From assembly GCF_024172095.1 (NCBI RefSeq), contig NZ_JAMZDX010000003.1, forward strand, positions 505,001 through 569,000: a stretch of DNA of 64,000 nucleotides, in the 5' to 3' direction. The stretch's first letter is position 1, and each line of letters begins with the position of its first letter. Shown in pieces: positions 42,949 to 50,702 of this stretch. Below the pieces are notes generated by a model that did no database searches, was not told the DNA's origin, and saw only the letters and a list, made by a program, of their open reading frames with translations. Source of the DNA: Kitasatospora cinereorecta (lineage in GTDB: Bacteria; Actinomycetota; Actinomycetes; Streptomycetales; Streptomycetaceae). The translations under genes were made by a program, and so were the position numbers.

Positions 42949-42985
42949 GTTCCGCAAGCGTCATCCTGCGGATTCTCCTCGAAAC
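42949..42985 (+). promoter_or_regulatory. Possible GlnR-type operator before narK
   Basis: GTTCC-N6-GTCAT-N6-GATTC-N5-GAAAC. This resembles, imperfectly, the repeated 5-mers spaced by about 6 nt of GlnR boxes. The gene context (nitrate transporter plus NnaR, a known GlnR co-regulator) makes it plausible, but the match is weak. Confidence 0.25.
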
Positions 42986-43043
42986 CCCGCTCTCCTACCG
43001 TCGGTGGTCGACAGGGAGAGGCGCCGTCCGCAAGGGGTGACTG

Positions 43044-44393
43044 ATGAGAACGAGTGCACGCTGGATCCAGGAATGGGACCCGGAGGACACGGCTTTCTGG
43101 GAGCGCACCGGAAAGCGGACCGCCAACCGCAACCTGCTGTTCTCGGTGCTCTCCGAGCACATCGGCTTCTCGATCTGGAGCCTGTGGTCGGTGATGGTGC
43201 TCTTCATGGGCAAGCCGTACCACGTCGACCCGGCCGGCAAGTTCTTCCTGGTCGCGATGCCGACCCTGGTCGGAGCGTTCGTCCGGATCCCGTACACGGT
43301 CGCGGTGGCCAGGTTCGGCGGCCGGAACTGGACGATCGTCTCGGCGGTGCTGCTGCTGGTGCCGACCCTGGCGGCCGCGTACGTGATGCACCCGGGCACC
43401 TCGTACACCACGTTCATGGTGGTGGCCGCGCTGACCGGGGTCGGCGGCGGCAACTTCGCCTCCTCGATGACCAACATCAACGCCTTCTTCCCGATGCGCC
43501 GCAAGGGCTGGGCGCTGGGCCTGAACGCGGGCGGCGGCAACATCGGCGTGCCGGTGATCCAGCTGGTCGCGCTGGCGGTGATCACCTGGGCGGGGGCGAA
43601 CTCGCCGCGGCTGGTGCTGGGCATCTACCTGCCGCTGATCGTGGTGTCGGCGACCTGCGCGGCGCTGTTCATGGACAACCTGGCGCCGATGAAGTCCGAC
43701 ACCGGTGCGCTGGCGGCGACGCTGCGCGAGAAGCACACCTGGCTGATGTCGGTGCTCTACATCGGCTCCTTCGGCTCGTTCATCGGCTTCTCCTTCGCCT
43801 TCGGCCTGGTCCTGCAGAACCAGTTCGGCCGGACCCCGCTGGAGGCCGCCCAGCTGACCTTCATCGGCCCGCTGCTCGGCTCGCTGATCCGCCCGCTCGG
43901 CGGCTGGCTGGCCGACCGGCACGGCGGCGCCCGGATCACCTTCTGGAACTTCGTCACCATGGCGGCCGCGGCGGGCGTGGTCACCTACGCCTCCTCGGTG
44001 CGCTCGCTGCCGGTGTTCCTGGTCGGCTTCATCGGCCTGTTCGTCTTCGCGGGCGTCGGCAACGGTTCGACGTACAAGATGATCCCGGGCATCTTCGACG
44101 CCAAGGCGCAGGACCGGATCGCGGCCGGTGAGAGCCAGGAGGCGGCGGCCGCCTGGTCGCGGCGGATGTCCGGCGCGGCGATCGGCGTGATCGGCGCGGT
44201 GGGCGCGCTCGGCGGCCTGTTCATCAACCTGGCGTTCCGGCAGTCCTTCCTGGACACCGGCAGCGGCACCCCGGCCTTCGCCTCCTTCCTGGTCGCCTAC
44301 GCGGTCTGCTTCGCCCTGACCTGGGCCGTCTACCTGCGCCGGCCCACCGCGGCGCCGGACGCCGAGCGCGCCGTGGCCCTGGCCCGCACCTGA
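43044..44393 (+). CDS. narK: Nitrate/nitrite MFS transporter NarK-type
   Basis: 449 residues, ATG preceded by AAGGGG. Twelve-helix major facilitator of the nitrate/nitrite porter family; the nitrate signature GVGGGNFASSMTNINAFFP is in helix 5 and a second Gly-rich GVGNGSTYKMIP motif in helix 11. An insertion (about residues 355-375, SQEAAAAWSRRMSG) lies in the last loop. Imports nitrate or exports nitrite for assimilation. The regulator NnaR is encoded next, as in other Streptomyces. Confidence 0.93.
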   Translation: MRTSARWIQEWDPEDTAFWERTGKRTANRNLLFSVLSEHIGFSIWSLWSVMVLFMGKPYHVDPAGKFFLVAMPTLVGAFVRIPYTVAVARFGGRNWTIVSAVLLLVPTLAAAYVMHPGTSYTTFMVVAALTGVGGGNFASSMTNINAFFPMRRKGWALGLNAGGGNIGVPVIQLVALAVITWAGANSPRLVLGIYLPLIVVSATCAALFMDNLAPMKSDTGALAATLREKHTWLMSVLYIGSFGSFIGFSFAFGLVLQNQFGRTPLEAAQLTFIGPLLGSLIRPLGGWLADRHGGARITFWNFVTMAAAAGVVTYASSVRSLPVFLVGFIGLFVFAGVGNGSTYKMIPGIFDAKAQDRIAAGESQEAAAAWSRRMSGAAIGVIGAVGALGGLFINLAFRQSFLDTGSGTPAFASFLVAYAVCFALTWAVYLRRPTAAPDAERAVALART

Positions 44394-44521
44394 CCTGACC
44401 TGCACCCGACACCCCCGGATCGGCCCCGACCTGCTGAAACACGGCGGTAATCGGACCGACCCGGGGGTGTGACGGCATCACGGGACGATGGCCGTCCACC
44501 CACCTGAAGGACCCCTGAGCC

Positions 44522-45742
44522 ATGGCCGACCTGACCGACCGCCAGCCGTCCGACTCCGTGCCGACCGCCTCCGCACCGCCCCGGCCCGCGCCGCCCGAGG
44601 CGGGATCGCCCACCGAGGCCGCCCCGCCGCTGTCCGGCTGGACCATCGGCATCACCGCCGCCCGCCGCGCCGACGAGCTCGCCGCCCTGCTGCAGCGCCG
44701 CGGCGCCACCGTGCTGCGCGCGCCCGCGCTGCGGATCGTCCCGCTCGCGGACGACACCGAGCTGCTCGCCGCCACCCGGGACCTGGTCGCCGCCCCGCCG
44801 GACCTGGCGGTCGCCACCACCGGCATCGGCTTCCGCGGCTGGATCGAGGCCGCCGAGGGCTGGGGCCTGGGCGACGACCTGATCGCCACCCTCGGCAAGG
44901 CCCGGGTGCTGGCCCGCGGCCCCAAGGCCAAGGGCGCCATCCGGGCGGCCGGCCTGCGCGAGGAGTGGTCGCCGGACTCGGAGTCCTCGGTGGAGGTGCT
45001 GGAGCACCTGCTGGAGCAGGGCGTGGACGGCCGGCGGATCGCCGTCCAGCTGCACGGCGCCCCGCTGCGGGACTTCGTCGAGTCGCTCCGGGCGGCCGGC
45101 GCCGAGGTGGTGGAGGTGCCGGTCTACCGCTGGCTGCCGCCGGCCGACCCCGGCCCGCTGGACCGCCTGCTGGACGCCTGCTGCAGCGGCGCGCTGGACG
45201 CCGTCACCTTCACCAGCGCCCCCGCCGCGATCAGCCTGCTGGCCCGAGCCGCCGAGCGCGGCCTGAGCGCCGAGCTGCTGCACGCCCTGCGCCGCGACGT
45301 CCTGCCGGTGTGCGTCGGACCGGTCACCGCGGCCCCGCTGGAGGAGAACGACGTCCCCACCGTCTGGCCGGAGCGGATGCGGCTGGGCGCCATGGTGCAG
45401 ACCCTCACCGCCCGGCTGCCCGACCGGGCCCGCCGGCTCGCGGTCGCCGGACACACCCTGGAGCTGCGCGGCCAGGCCGCCCTGGTCGACGGCGAGCTGC
45501 GGCCCGTCCCGCCGGCCGGGATGGCGCTGCTGCGGGCGCTCGCCCGGCGTCCCGGCTGGGTGGTGCCGCGGGCCGAGCTGCTGCGGGCGCTGCCGGGCAG
45601 CGGCGACGACGAACACGCGGTGGAGACCGCGATGGCCCGGCTGCGGGCGGCCCTCGGTGTCCCGGGCCTGATCGCCACGGTGGTCAAGCGCGGCTACCGG
45701 CTGGCGGTGGACCCGGTGGCCGACCCCGGCGCGAACCACTGA
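44522..45742 (+). CDS. nnaR: HemD-like transcriptional regulator NnaR
   Basis: 406 residues. After a disordered Pro/Ala N-terminus (1-35), a uroporphyrinogen-III synthase-like domain spans about 36-270 (GWTIGITAARRADELAALLQ; ATTGIGFRGWIEAAE; FTSAPAAISLL). A C-terminal OmpR-type winged helix follows (about 310-398, ending LIATVVKRGYRLAVDP). This HemD plus winged-helix architecture is that of NnaR, which activates nitrate/nitrite assimilation genes together with GlnR. It is therefore read as a regulator rather than a haem enzyme; linkage to narK supports this. No terminator is seen between the two genes. Confidence 0.9.
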   Translation: MADLTDRQPSDSVPTASAPPRPAPPEAGSPTEAAPPLSGWTIGITAARRADELAALLQRRGATVLRAPALRIVPLADDTELLAATRDLVAAPPDLAVATTGIGFRGWIEAAEGWGLGDDLIATLGKARVLARGPKAKGAIRAAGLREEWSPDSESSVEVLEHLLEQGVDGRRIAVQLHGAPLRDFVESLRAAGAEVVEVPVYRWLPPADPGPLDRLLDACCSGALDAVTFTSAPAAISLLARAAERGLSAELLHALRRDVLPVCVGPVTAAPLEENDVPTVWPERMRLGAMVQTLTARLPDRARRLAVAGHTLELRGQAALVDGELRPVPPAGMALLRALARRPGWVVPRAELLRALPGSGDDEHAVETAMARLRAALGVPGLIATVVKRGYRLAVDPVADPGANH

Positions 45743-45771
45743 TCCGCTGCCCCGGGAGGCGACGGCGCGGG

Positions 45772-45777
45772 TAGGAT
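45772..45777 (+). promoter_or_regulatory. Candidate helD/helR -10 element
   Basis: TAGGAT about 43 nt before the TTG start, giving a leader of about 37 nt. No rifamycin-associated element was recognised here. Confidence 0.4.
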
Positions 45778-45820
45778 CTTCCGTCCGCCGTTTTCGTTTC
45801 ACCGCACCACTGGGGTCTTC

Positions 45821-48100
45821 TTGGGAGCGCACAGCACCGACACCGTCCGCGACCGCGAGATCGCGGAGGAACAGCGCCACCTCGACACCGTCTACCGGCG
45901 GCTGGAGGAGAAGCTCGCCGAGGCCGAGTACATCCTGGAGGACGCCGCCAAGCGCGTGCAGGTCGGTACGCCCGGCGCGCTGGCCGAGCGCGACGCCCAG
46001 GTGTACCGGGCCGGCGCGCACCTGCAGCGGCTCAACAACGAGTTCGAGGACTTCCTGTTCGGCCGGATCGACCTCCAGCAGGCGGACGCCCCGGAGGAGC
46101 ACGGCATCCCCTCGCAGACCCCGCTCGACCCGAGCGACCCGGCCGTCGCGGAGACCCTGCACATCGGCCGCCTGGGCGTGCTGGACGCCGAGTACGGCCC
46201 GCTGGTGATCGACTGGCGGGCCCCGGCCGCCGCGCCCTTCTACCGGGCCACCCCGCTGGAGCCCGGCCGGGTGATCCGTCGCCGGGTGATCCGCTCCAAG
46301 GGCCGCCGGGTGATCGGCGTCGAGGACGACCTGCTGCGCCCCGACCTCAGCCCCACGCTGGACGGCACCGAGCTGGCCGTGATCGGCGACGGCGCGCTGA
46401 TGGCCTCGCTCGGCCGCGCCCGCAGCCACTCGATGCGCGACATCGTCTCCTCGATCCAGAAGGAGCAGGACGAGGTCATCCGGGCCGCCGCGGCCGGCGC
46501 CACCCTGGTCACCGGCGGCCCCGGCACCGGCAAGACCGCGGTCGCCCTGCACCGGGCCGCCTTCCTGCTCTACCAGGACCGCCGCCGCTACGCGGGCGGC
46601 ATCCTGGTGGTCAGCCCCACCCCGCTGCTGGTCTCGTACACCGAGGGCGTGCTGCCCTCGCTCGGCGAGGAGGGCCAGGTGGCGATCCGCGCCGTCGGCT
46701 CGCTGGTCGACGGCATCGAGGCGGGCCGCTACGACACCCCCGAGACCGCCCGGGTCAAGGGCTCGGGGCGGATGGTGCAACTGCTGCGCCGGGCCGCCCG
46801 GGCCGCCCTGGAGATCGGCGCGCCGACCGAGCTCAAGGTCTTCGCCCGCGGCCAGGCGCTGCGGCTGGACGCGGGCCGGCTGAAGGCCGTCCGGGGCAAC
46901 GTGGTGGGCAGCGGCGGCACCCCGCTCAACCTGCTCCGCCCGCGCGCCCGCCGGCTGCTGCTGGACGCGCTCTGGCAGGAGGCCGTCCGGCACCTGCCCA
47001 AGCCGCAGACGCACGCGGAGCGGGAGCAGCGCCAGGACGAGCGGGAGTCCTTCGACGACTACGTCGGTGACGAGGCGCCCTTCCTGGACTTCCTGGACGC
47101 CTGGTGGCCCGCGCTCACCCCGCGCCGGGTGCTGGCCTCGCTGAAGCAGACCCGGCACACCAACCGGATCGCCCGCCGGGCGGTCACCCCGGACGAGGCC
47201 CGGCTGCTGGCCGGGTCCTGGCGCCACCTGTCCGAGCGCGGCGAGGGCGAGCTGTCGGCGCACGACGTGGCGCTGGTGGACGAGCTGCAGCTGCTGCTCG
47301 GCGAGCCGGCCCGGCCCAAGGTGCGCGAGGTGGACGCGGTCGACCTGCTGTCCGGCCTGGACGAGGTCACCACGTACGCGGACCGGATGGCCCGCCAGCG
47401 CGAGCGCGAGCCGGTGGAGCGGCGCGAGTACGCGCACGTCATCGTGGACGAGGCGCAGGACCTCACGCCGATGCAGTGGCGGATGATCGGCCGCCGGGCC
47501 CGGATGGCGACCTGGACCATCGTCGGTGACCCGGCGCAGTCCTCCTGGCCGTTCCCGGAGGAGGCGCAGGCGGCGATGGACGAGGTGCTGTCCGGCAAGC
47601 CGCGCCGCCGCCACACGCTGACCGTGAACTACCGCAACCCGGCCGAGATCGCCGAGGTGGCGGCCAAGGTGCTGGCGCTGGCGGCGCCGGGCACCCCGTC
47701 GCCGAGCGCGGTGCGCCACGTGGGCGTGGAGCCGCGCTTCGCGGCCGTCCGCGAGCCGGAGCCGGCGGCCTTCGGCGCGGCCGCCCGGGCCGAGCTGGAG
47801 CGGCTGCTGGGCGAGGTGGACGGCACCGTGGCCGTGGTGGTCCCGATGGACCGCCGGGCCGAGGCGGCCGGCTGGACCGAGGGCCTGGGCGAGCGCGTGG
47901 TGGCCCTGGGCAGCCTGGAGGCCAAGGGTCTGGAGTACGACGCCACCGTGGTGGCCGACCCGACCGGCATCGCCGGCGAGTCCGAGGCGGGCCTGCGGGT
48001 GCTGTACGTGGCGCTGACCCGGGCCACCCAGCGGCTCACCGTGCTCTCCGGCCCGGACGACCTGCCGGACGCCGGCGGGGTGCCCGCGCTGCTGCACTGA
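45821..48100 (+). CDS. HelD/HelR-type RNA polymerase recycling ATPase (UvrD/Rep-like)
   Basis: 759 residues from TTG. An N-terminal acidic coiled-coil (about 8-85) matches the arm that HelD proteins push into the RNA polymerase secondary channel. Superfamily 1 motor motifs: Walker A VTGGPGTGKT (230-239), VDEAQDLTPMQW, GDPAQSSWPF, and motif VI VLYVALTRATQRL near the C-terminus. HelD recycles stalled polymerase; HelR in Streptomyces also displaces rifamycins. I cannot tell from sequence alone which subclass this is. Monocistronic with a clear terminator. Confidence 0.88.
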   Translation: MGAHSTDTVRDREIAEEQRHLDTVYRRLEEKLAEAEYILEDAAKRVQVGTPGALAERDAQVYRAGAHLQRLNNEFEDFLFGRIDLQQADAPEEHGIPSQTPLDPSDPAVAETLHIGRLGVLDAEYGPLVIDWRAPAAAPFYRATPLEPGRVIRRRVIRSKGRRVIGVEDDLLRPDLSPTLDGTELAVIGDGALMASLGRARSHSMRDIVSSIQKEQDEVIRAAAAGATLVTGGPGTGKTAVALHRAAFLLYQDRRRYAGGILVVSPTPLLVSYTEGVLPSLGEEGQVAIRAVGSLVDGIEAGRYDTPETARVKGSGRMVQLLRRAARAALEIGAPTELKVFARGQALRLDAGRLKAVRGNVVGSGGTPLNLLRPRARRLLLDALWQEAVRHLPKPQTHAEREQRQDERESFDDYVGDEAPFLDFLDAWWPALTPRRVLASLKQTRHTNRIARRAVTPDEARLLAGSWRHLSERGEGELSAHDVALVDELQLLLGEPARPKVREVDAVDLLSGLDEVTTYADRMARQREREPVERREYAHVIVDEAQDLTPMQWRMIGRRARMATWTIVGDPAQSSWPFPEEAQAAMDEVLSGKPRRRHTLTVNYRNPAEIAEVAAKVLALAAPGTPSPSAVRHVGVEPRFAAVREPEPAAFGAAARAELERLLGEVDGTVAVVVPMDRRAEAAGWTEGLGERVVALGSLEAKGLEYDATVVADPTGIAGESEAGLRVLYVALTRATQRLTVLSGPDDLPDAGGVPALLH

Positions 48101-48124
48101 GGCCGGGAGCCCGGCGGACACGAC

Positions 48125-48156
48125 GAAGGCCCCTCACCACCAGGTGAGGGGCCTTC
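48125..48156 (+). terminator. Terminator after helD/helR
   Basis: Perfect 14-bp stem GAAGGCCCCTCACC / GGTGAGGGGCCTTC with an ACCA loop. Confidence 0.9.
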
Positions 48157-48337
48157 ACACGCTTATGACACCGACCCGCCATGCTCGCCTCGCGGCAAGT
48201 GGTCCCTCGTAGGGACGAAGGTTGGGCCCGGGGGCTTGGATCGAGCCGGTGCCTTGTCCAATGTAACGCATCGCCTCGGGAGGGCAAGAAGGCTTGTCGG
48301 GTCCGCACACTCAATGAACGTTATTTCTGCCTACTCC
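48157..48337. other. Intergenic region before the malic enzyme promoter
   Basis: No credible gene. Lower GC than its surroundings in the second half (TCAATGAACGTTATTTCTG near 48311-48329), including an AACGTT hexamer. Leads into the promoter at 48338-48367. Confidence 0.4.
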
Positions 48338-48367
48338 TTGGTAGGTGCGACGATCGAGGTCTAGCAT
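48338..48367 (+). promoter_or_regulatory. Malic enzyme promoter
   Basis: TTGGTA (48338-48343), an 18-bp spacer and TAGCAT (48362-48367) place the transcription start near 48374, about 45 nt before the ATG. Confidence 0.6.
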
Positions 48368-48382
48368 GCGGCAGCGAAGAGC

Positions 48383-48399
48383 TTCAACAAACTGTTGAA
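48383..48399. promoter_or_regulatory. Palindromic operator candidate in the malic enzyme leader
   Basis: Perfect 7+7 palindrome TTCAACA-AAC-TGTTGAA, AT-rich against a GC-rich background, about 10-25 nt downstream of the predicted start. The position suggests a repressor road-block. The cognate regulator is not known to me. Confidence 0.5.
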
Positions 48400-48417
48400 T
48401 GAGGAAGAAGGACGTCG

Positions 48418-49893
48418 ATGGCGACGGTGCCCAGTGTCTCCAACTCGATCACGGTCCGCCTGGAGGTCCCGGCCACCGGCAACGCCGTGAGCTCGATCAC
48501 CACGGCCGTCGAGTCCTCCGGCGGGTCGGTCACCGGCCTCGACGTCACCGCCTCCGGCCTGGAGGCGCTGCGGATCGACGTGACCGTCGCCGCCGCCTCG
48601 GTCGCGCACGGCCAGGAGATCGTCGAGAAGCTCCGCGCGATCGACGGCGTGAGCATCGGCAAGGTCTCGGACCGTACCTTCCTGATGCACCTCGGCGGCA
48701 AGATCGAGATGTCCTCGAAGCTGCCGATCCGCAACCGTGACGACCTCTCGATGATCTACACCCCGGGTGTCGCCCGGGTCTGCCTGGCCATCGCCGAGAA
48801 CCCCGAGGACGCCCGCCGCCTGACCATCAAGCGCAACAGCGTCGCCGTGGTCACCGACGGCTCCGCGGTGCTGGGCCTGGGCAACATCGGCCCCAAGGCC
48901 GCGCTGCCGGTGATGGAGGGCAAGGCGGCCCTGTTCAAGCGCTTCGCCGGGATCGACGCCTGGCCGATCTGCCTGGACACCCAGGACGCCGACGAGATCG
49001 TCGCCATCGTCAAGGCGATCGCCCCCGGCTTCGCCGGCATCAACCTGGAGGACATCTCCGCGCCGCGCTGCTTCGAGATCGAGGCCCGGCTGCGCGAGGC
49101 GCTGGACATCCCGGTCTTCCACGACGACCAGCACGGCACCGCGATCGTGGTGCTGGCGGCGCTGATGAACGCGCTGAAGGTGGTCGGCAAGGAGATCTCC
49201 GACATCCGCGTGGTGATGTCCGGCGCGGGCGCGGCCGGCACCGCGATCCTCAAGCTGCTGATGGCCGCCGGCGTGGAGCACGCCACCGTGGCGGACGTGC
49301 GCGGCGTGGTCCACCTGGGCCGCGACGACCTCAACGACAGCCTGCGCTGGATCGCCGAGAACACCAACCGCTCGGGCCGCACCGGCAGCCTCAAGGAGGC
49401 GGTGGCCGGCGCCGACGTCTTCATCGGCGTCTCCGCCCCGAACGTGCTGGACGGCGACGACCTGGCCACCATGGCCGACGACGCGATCGTGTTCGCGCTG
49501 GCCAACCCGGACCCGGAGGTCGACCCGGCGATCGCCCGCCAGACCGCCGCCGTGGTGGCCACCGGCCGCAGCGACTTCCCGAACCAGATCAACAACGTGC
49601 TGGTCTTCCCCGGCGTCTTCCGCGGCCTGCTGGACGCCCAGAGCCACACGGTCAACACCGACATGATGCTGGCCGCCGCGCGGGCCCTGTCCACCACGGT
49701 CGGTGCCGACCAGCTGAACCCGAACTACATCATCCCCAGCGTGTTCCACCCCGACGTCGCCAAGACCGTCGCGGCGGCCGTGCGGGACGCGGCGCTGGCC
49801 GCGCGCGGCGACCTGGAGGCGCCCCCGGCGAAGCCCACTGCGGGCATCGTGGGCACCCTGGACACCGCCTCGTTCCCCGCCGTTCAGCTGTAG
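48418..49893 (+). CDS. NAD-dependent malic enzyme with N-terminal ACT domain
   Basis: 491 residues. Decarboxylates malate to pyruvate, linking the TCA cycle to pyruvate and precursor supply. An ACT-like regulatory domain occupies about 8-85 (SITVRLEVPATGNAVSSI). The catalytic part has YTPGVARVC, VTDGSAVLGLGNIG, metal-binding FHDDQHGTA, and the Rossmann motif GAGAAGTA. NAD preference is inferred from similarity to the ACT-bearing Streptomyces enzyme and not proven by sequence. Leader palindrome at 48383-48399 and terminator at 49932-49958 delimit a single-gene unit. Confidence 0.93.
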   Translation: MATVPSVSNSITVRLEVPATGNAVSSITTAVESSGGSVTGLDVTASGLEALRIDVTVAAASVAHGQEIVEKLRAIDGVSIGKVSDRTFLMHLGGKIEMSSKLPIRNRDDLSMIYTPGVARVCLAIAENPEDARRLTIKRNSVAVVTDGSAVLGLGNIGPKAALPVMEGKAALFKRFAGIDAWPICLDTQDADEIVAIVKAIAPGFAGINLEDISAPRCFEIEARLREALDIPVFHDDQHGTAIVVLAALMNALKVVGKEISDIRVVMSGAGAAGTAILKLLMAAGVEHATVADVRGVVHLGRDDLNDSLRWIAENTNRSGRTGSLKEAVAGADVFIGVSAPNVLDGDDLATMADDAIVFALANPDPEVDPAIARQTAAVVATGRSDFPNQINNVLVFPGVFRGLLDAQSHTVNTDMMLAAARALSTTVGADQLNPNYIIPSVFHPDVAKTVAAAVRDAALAARGDLEAPPAKPTAGIVGTLDTASFPAVQL

Positions 49894-49931
49894 GTCGGAC
49901 CCCGCGTGAACCAAACCGCCGAGTAAACCGT

Positions 49932-49958
49932 CCTAGCCCTTGCGACACAAGGGCTAGG
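49932..49958 (+). terminator. Malic enzyme terminator
   Basis: Perfect 11-bp stem CCTAGCCCTTG / CAAGGGCTAGG with a CGACA loop. Confidence 0.85.
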
Positions 49959-50324
49959 GGCGTGTTTGGGCTTGTCGGTGCCAGGGCGTACGGTAGCCCT
50001 GCGACGGGGCGGCGTGTCCGACAAGTACGGTACGTCCCACCACGCATGCGGCGTGTCGGCTCGACAGCCGCCCGTTCCGGTCCCTCCGGAGCCGACGGAG
50101 CGTCACAGTTCCGGCGGGCGGGCGCTGTTCGGGTCAACCACGCCGGAGCCCGATTGGCTTTCTCAGTGCCGGTCGGGGCAGGATTCGTACCCAGGCGGGC
50201 AGTTTGCGGCGCTTCGCGGTGCGAGGCCGGCCCCTGACCACCCCTCGCCTGAATGAGCAACGCGTACGGACGGGCCCGGCCCGGGTCCCCGTGCGCGGCA
50301 TAGCAACAGACCACAGGAGTACAC
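49959..50324. other. Long intergenic region upstream of hupA
   Basis: About 365 nt without a gene I can support. It contains TACGGT hexamers at 49988-49993 and again near 50026-50031 that could be -10 boxes, and a GTCGGCTC..GGAGCCGAC inverted pair near 50056-50096. It may hold a long leader, multiple hupA promoters or a small RNA. A 91-codon open frame starting GTG at 49962 has poor protein character and is not called. Confidence 0.4.
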
Positions 50325-50606
50325 ATGAACCGCAGTGAGCTGGTGGCCGCTCTGGCCGAGCGCGCCGAGGTGACCCGCAAGGACGCCGACGCGGTGCTGG
50401 CCGCCTTCGCCGAGATCACCGGCGAGGTCGTCGCCAAGGGCGACGAGAAGGTCACCATCCCCGGTTTCCTGACCTTCGAGCGCACCCTGCGTGCCGCCCG
50501 CACCGCCCGCAACCCGCAGACCGGCGAGCCGATCCAGATCGCCGCCGGCTACAGCGTCAAGGTCAGCGCCGGCTCGAAGCTCAAGGAAGCCGCCAAGGGC
50601 AAGTGA
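50325..50606 (+). CDS. hupA: HU-family nucleoid protein HupA
   Basis: 93 residues, ATG preceded by AGGAGTACAC. Typical short HU (MNRSELVAALAERAEVTRKDADAVL), with the DNA-bending arm in TARNPQTGEPIQIAAG and a final basic KLKEAAKGK. Lacks the long Lys/Ala tail of the second Streptomyces HU (HupS), so it is the HupA, vegetative-type paralogue. Homodimeric minor-groove binder that shapes the chromosome. Preceded by an unusually long empty region and followed by back-to-back terminators. Confidence 0.95.
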   Translation: MNRSELVAALAERAEVTRKDADAVLAAFAEITGEVVAKGDEKVTIPGFLTFERTLRAARTARNPQTGEPIQIAAGYSVKVSAGSKLKEAAKGK

Positions 50607-50613
50607 CGCCCCC

Positions 50614-50643
50614 GGGCCCGCCCGTCAGCCGACGGGCGGGCCC
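50614..50643. terminator. hupA terminator
   Basis: Perfect 13-bp stem GGGCCCGCCCGTC / GACGGGCGGGCCC with an AGCC loop. Confidence 0.85.
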
Positions 50644-50651
50644 GAACGCGA

Positions 50652-50687
50652 CAGTGGCCGGTCTCCCCTCGGGGAGACCGGCCACTG
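50652..50687. terminator. murA terminator (second hairpin)
   Basis: 17-bp stem CAGTGGCCGGTCTCCCC / GGGGAGACCGGCCACTG with a TC at its tip, immediately beyond the 3' end of minus-strand murA. Confidence 0.8.
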
Positions 50688-50702
50688 CCGTCAGCAGGCC
50701 GC

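Noticed and set aside
44522..45742. Reading this gene as a haem-pathway uroporphyrinogen-III synthase (hemD)
   Set aside because: The C-terminal winged helix and linkage to narK fit NnaR; no other haem genes are near.
45740..45820. Rifamycin-associated element upstream of the HelD/HelR-type gene
   Set aside because: No inverted repeat of that kind is visible in the 80-nt upstream region.
49962..50237. 91-codon frame after the malic enzyme terminator
   Set aside because: Composition is Arg/Gly/Ala-random with rare residues unlike Streptomyces proteins; no RBS.
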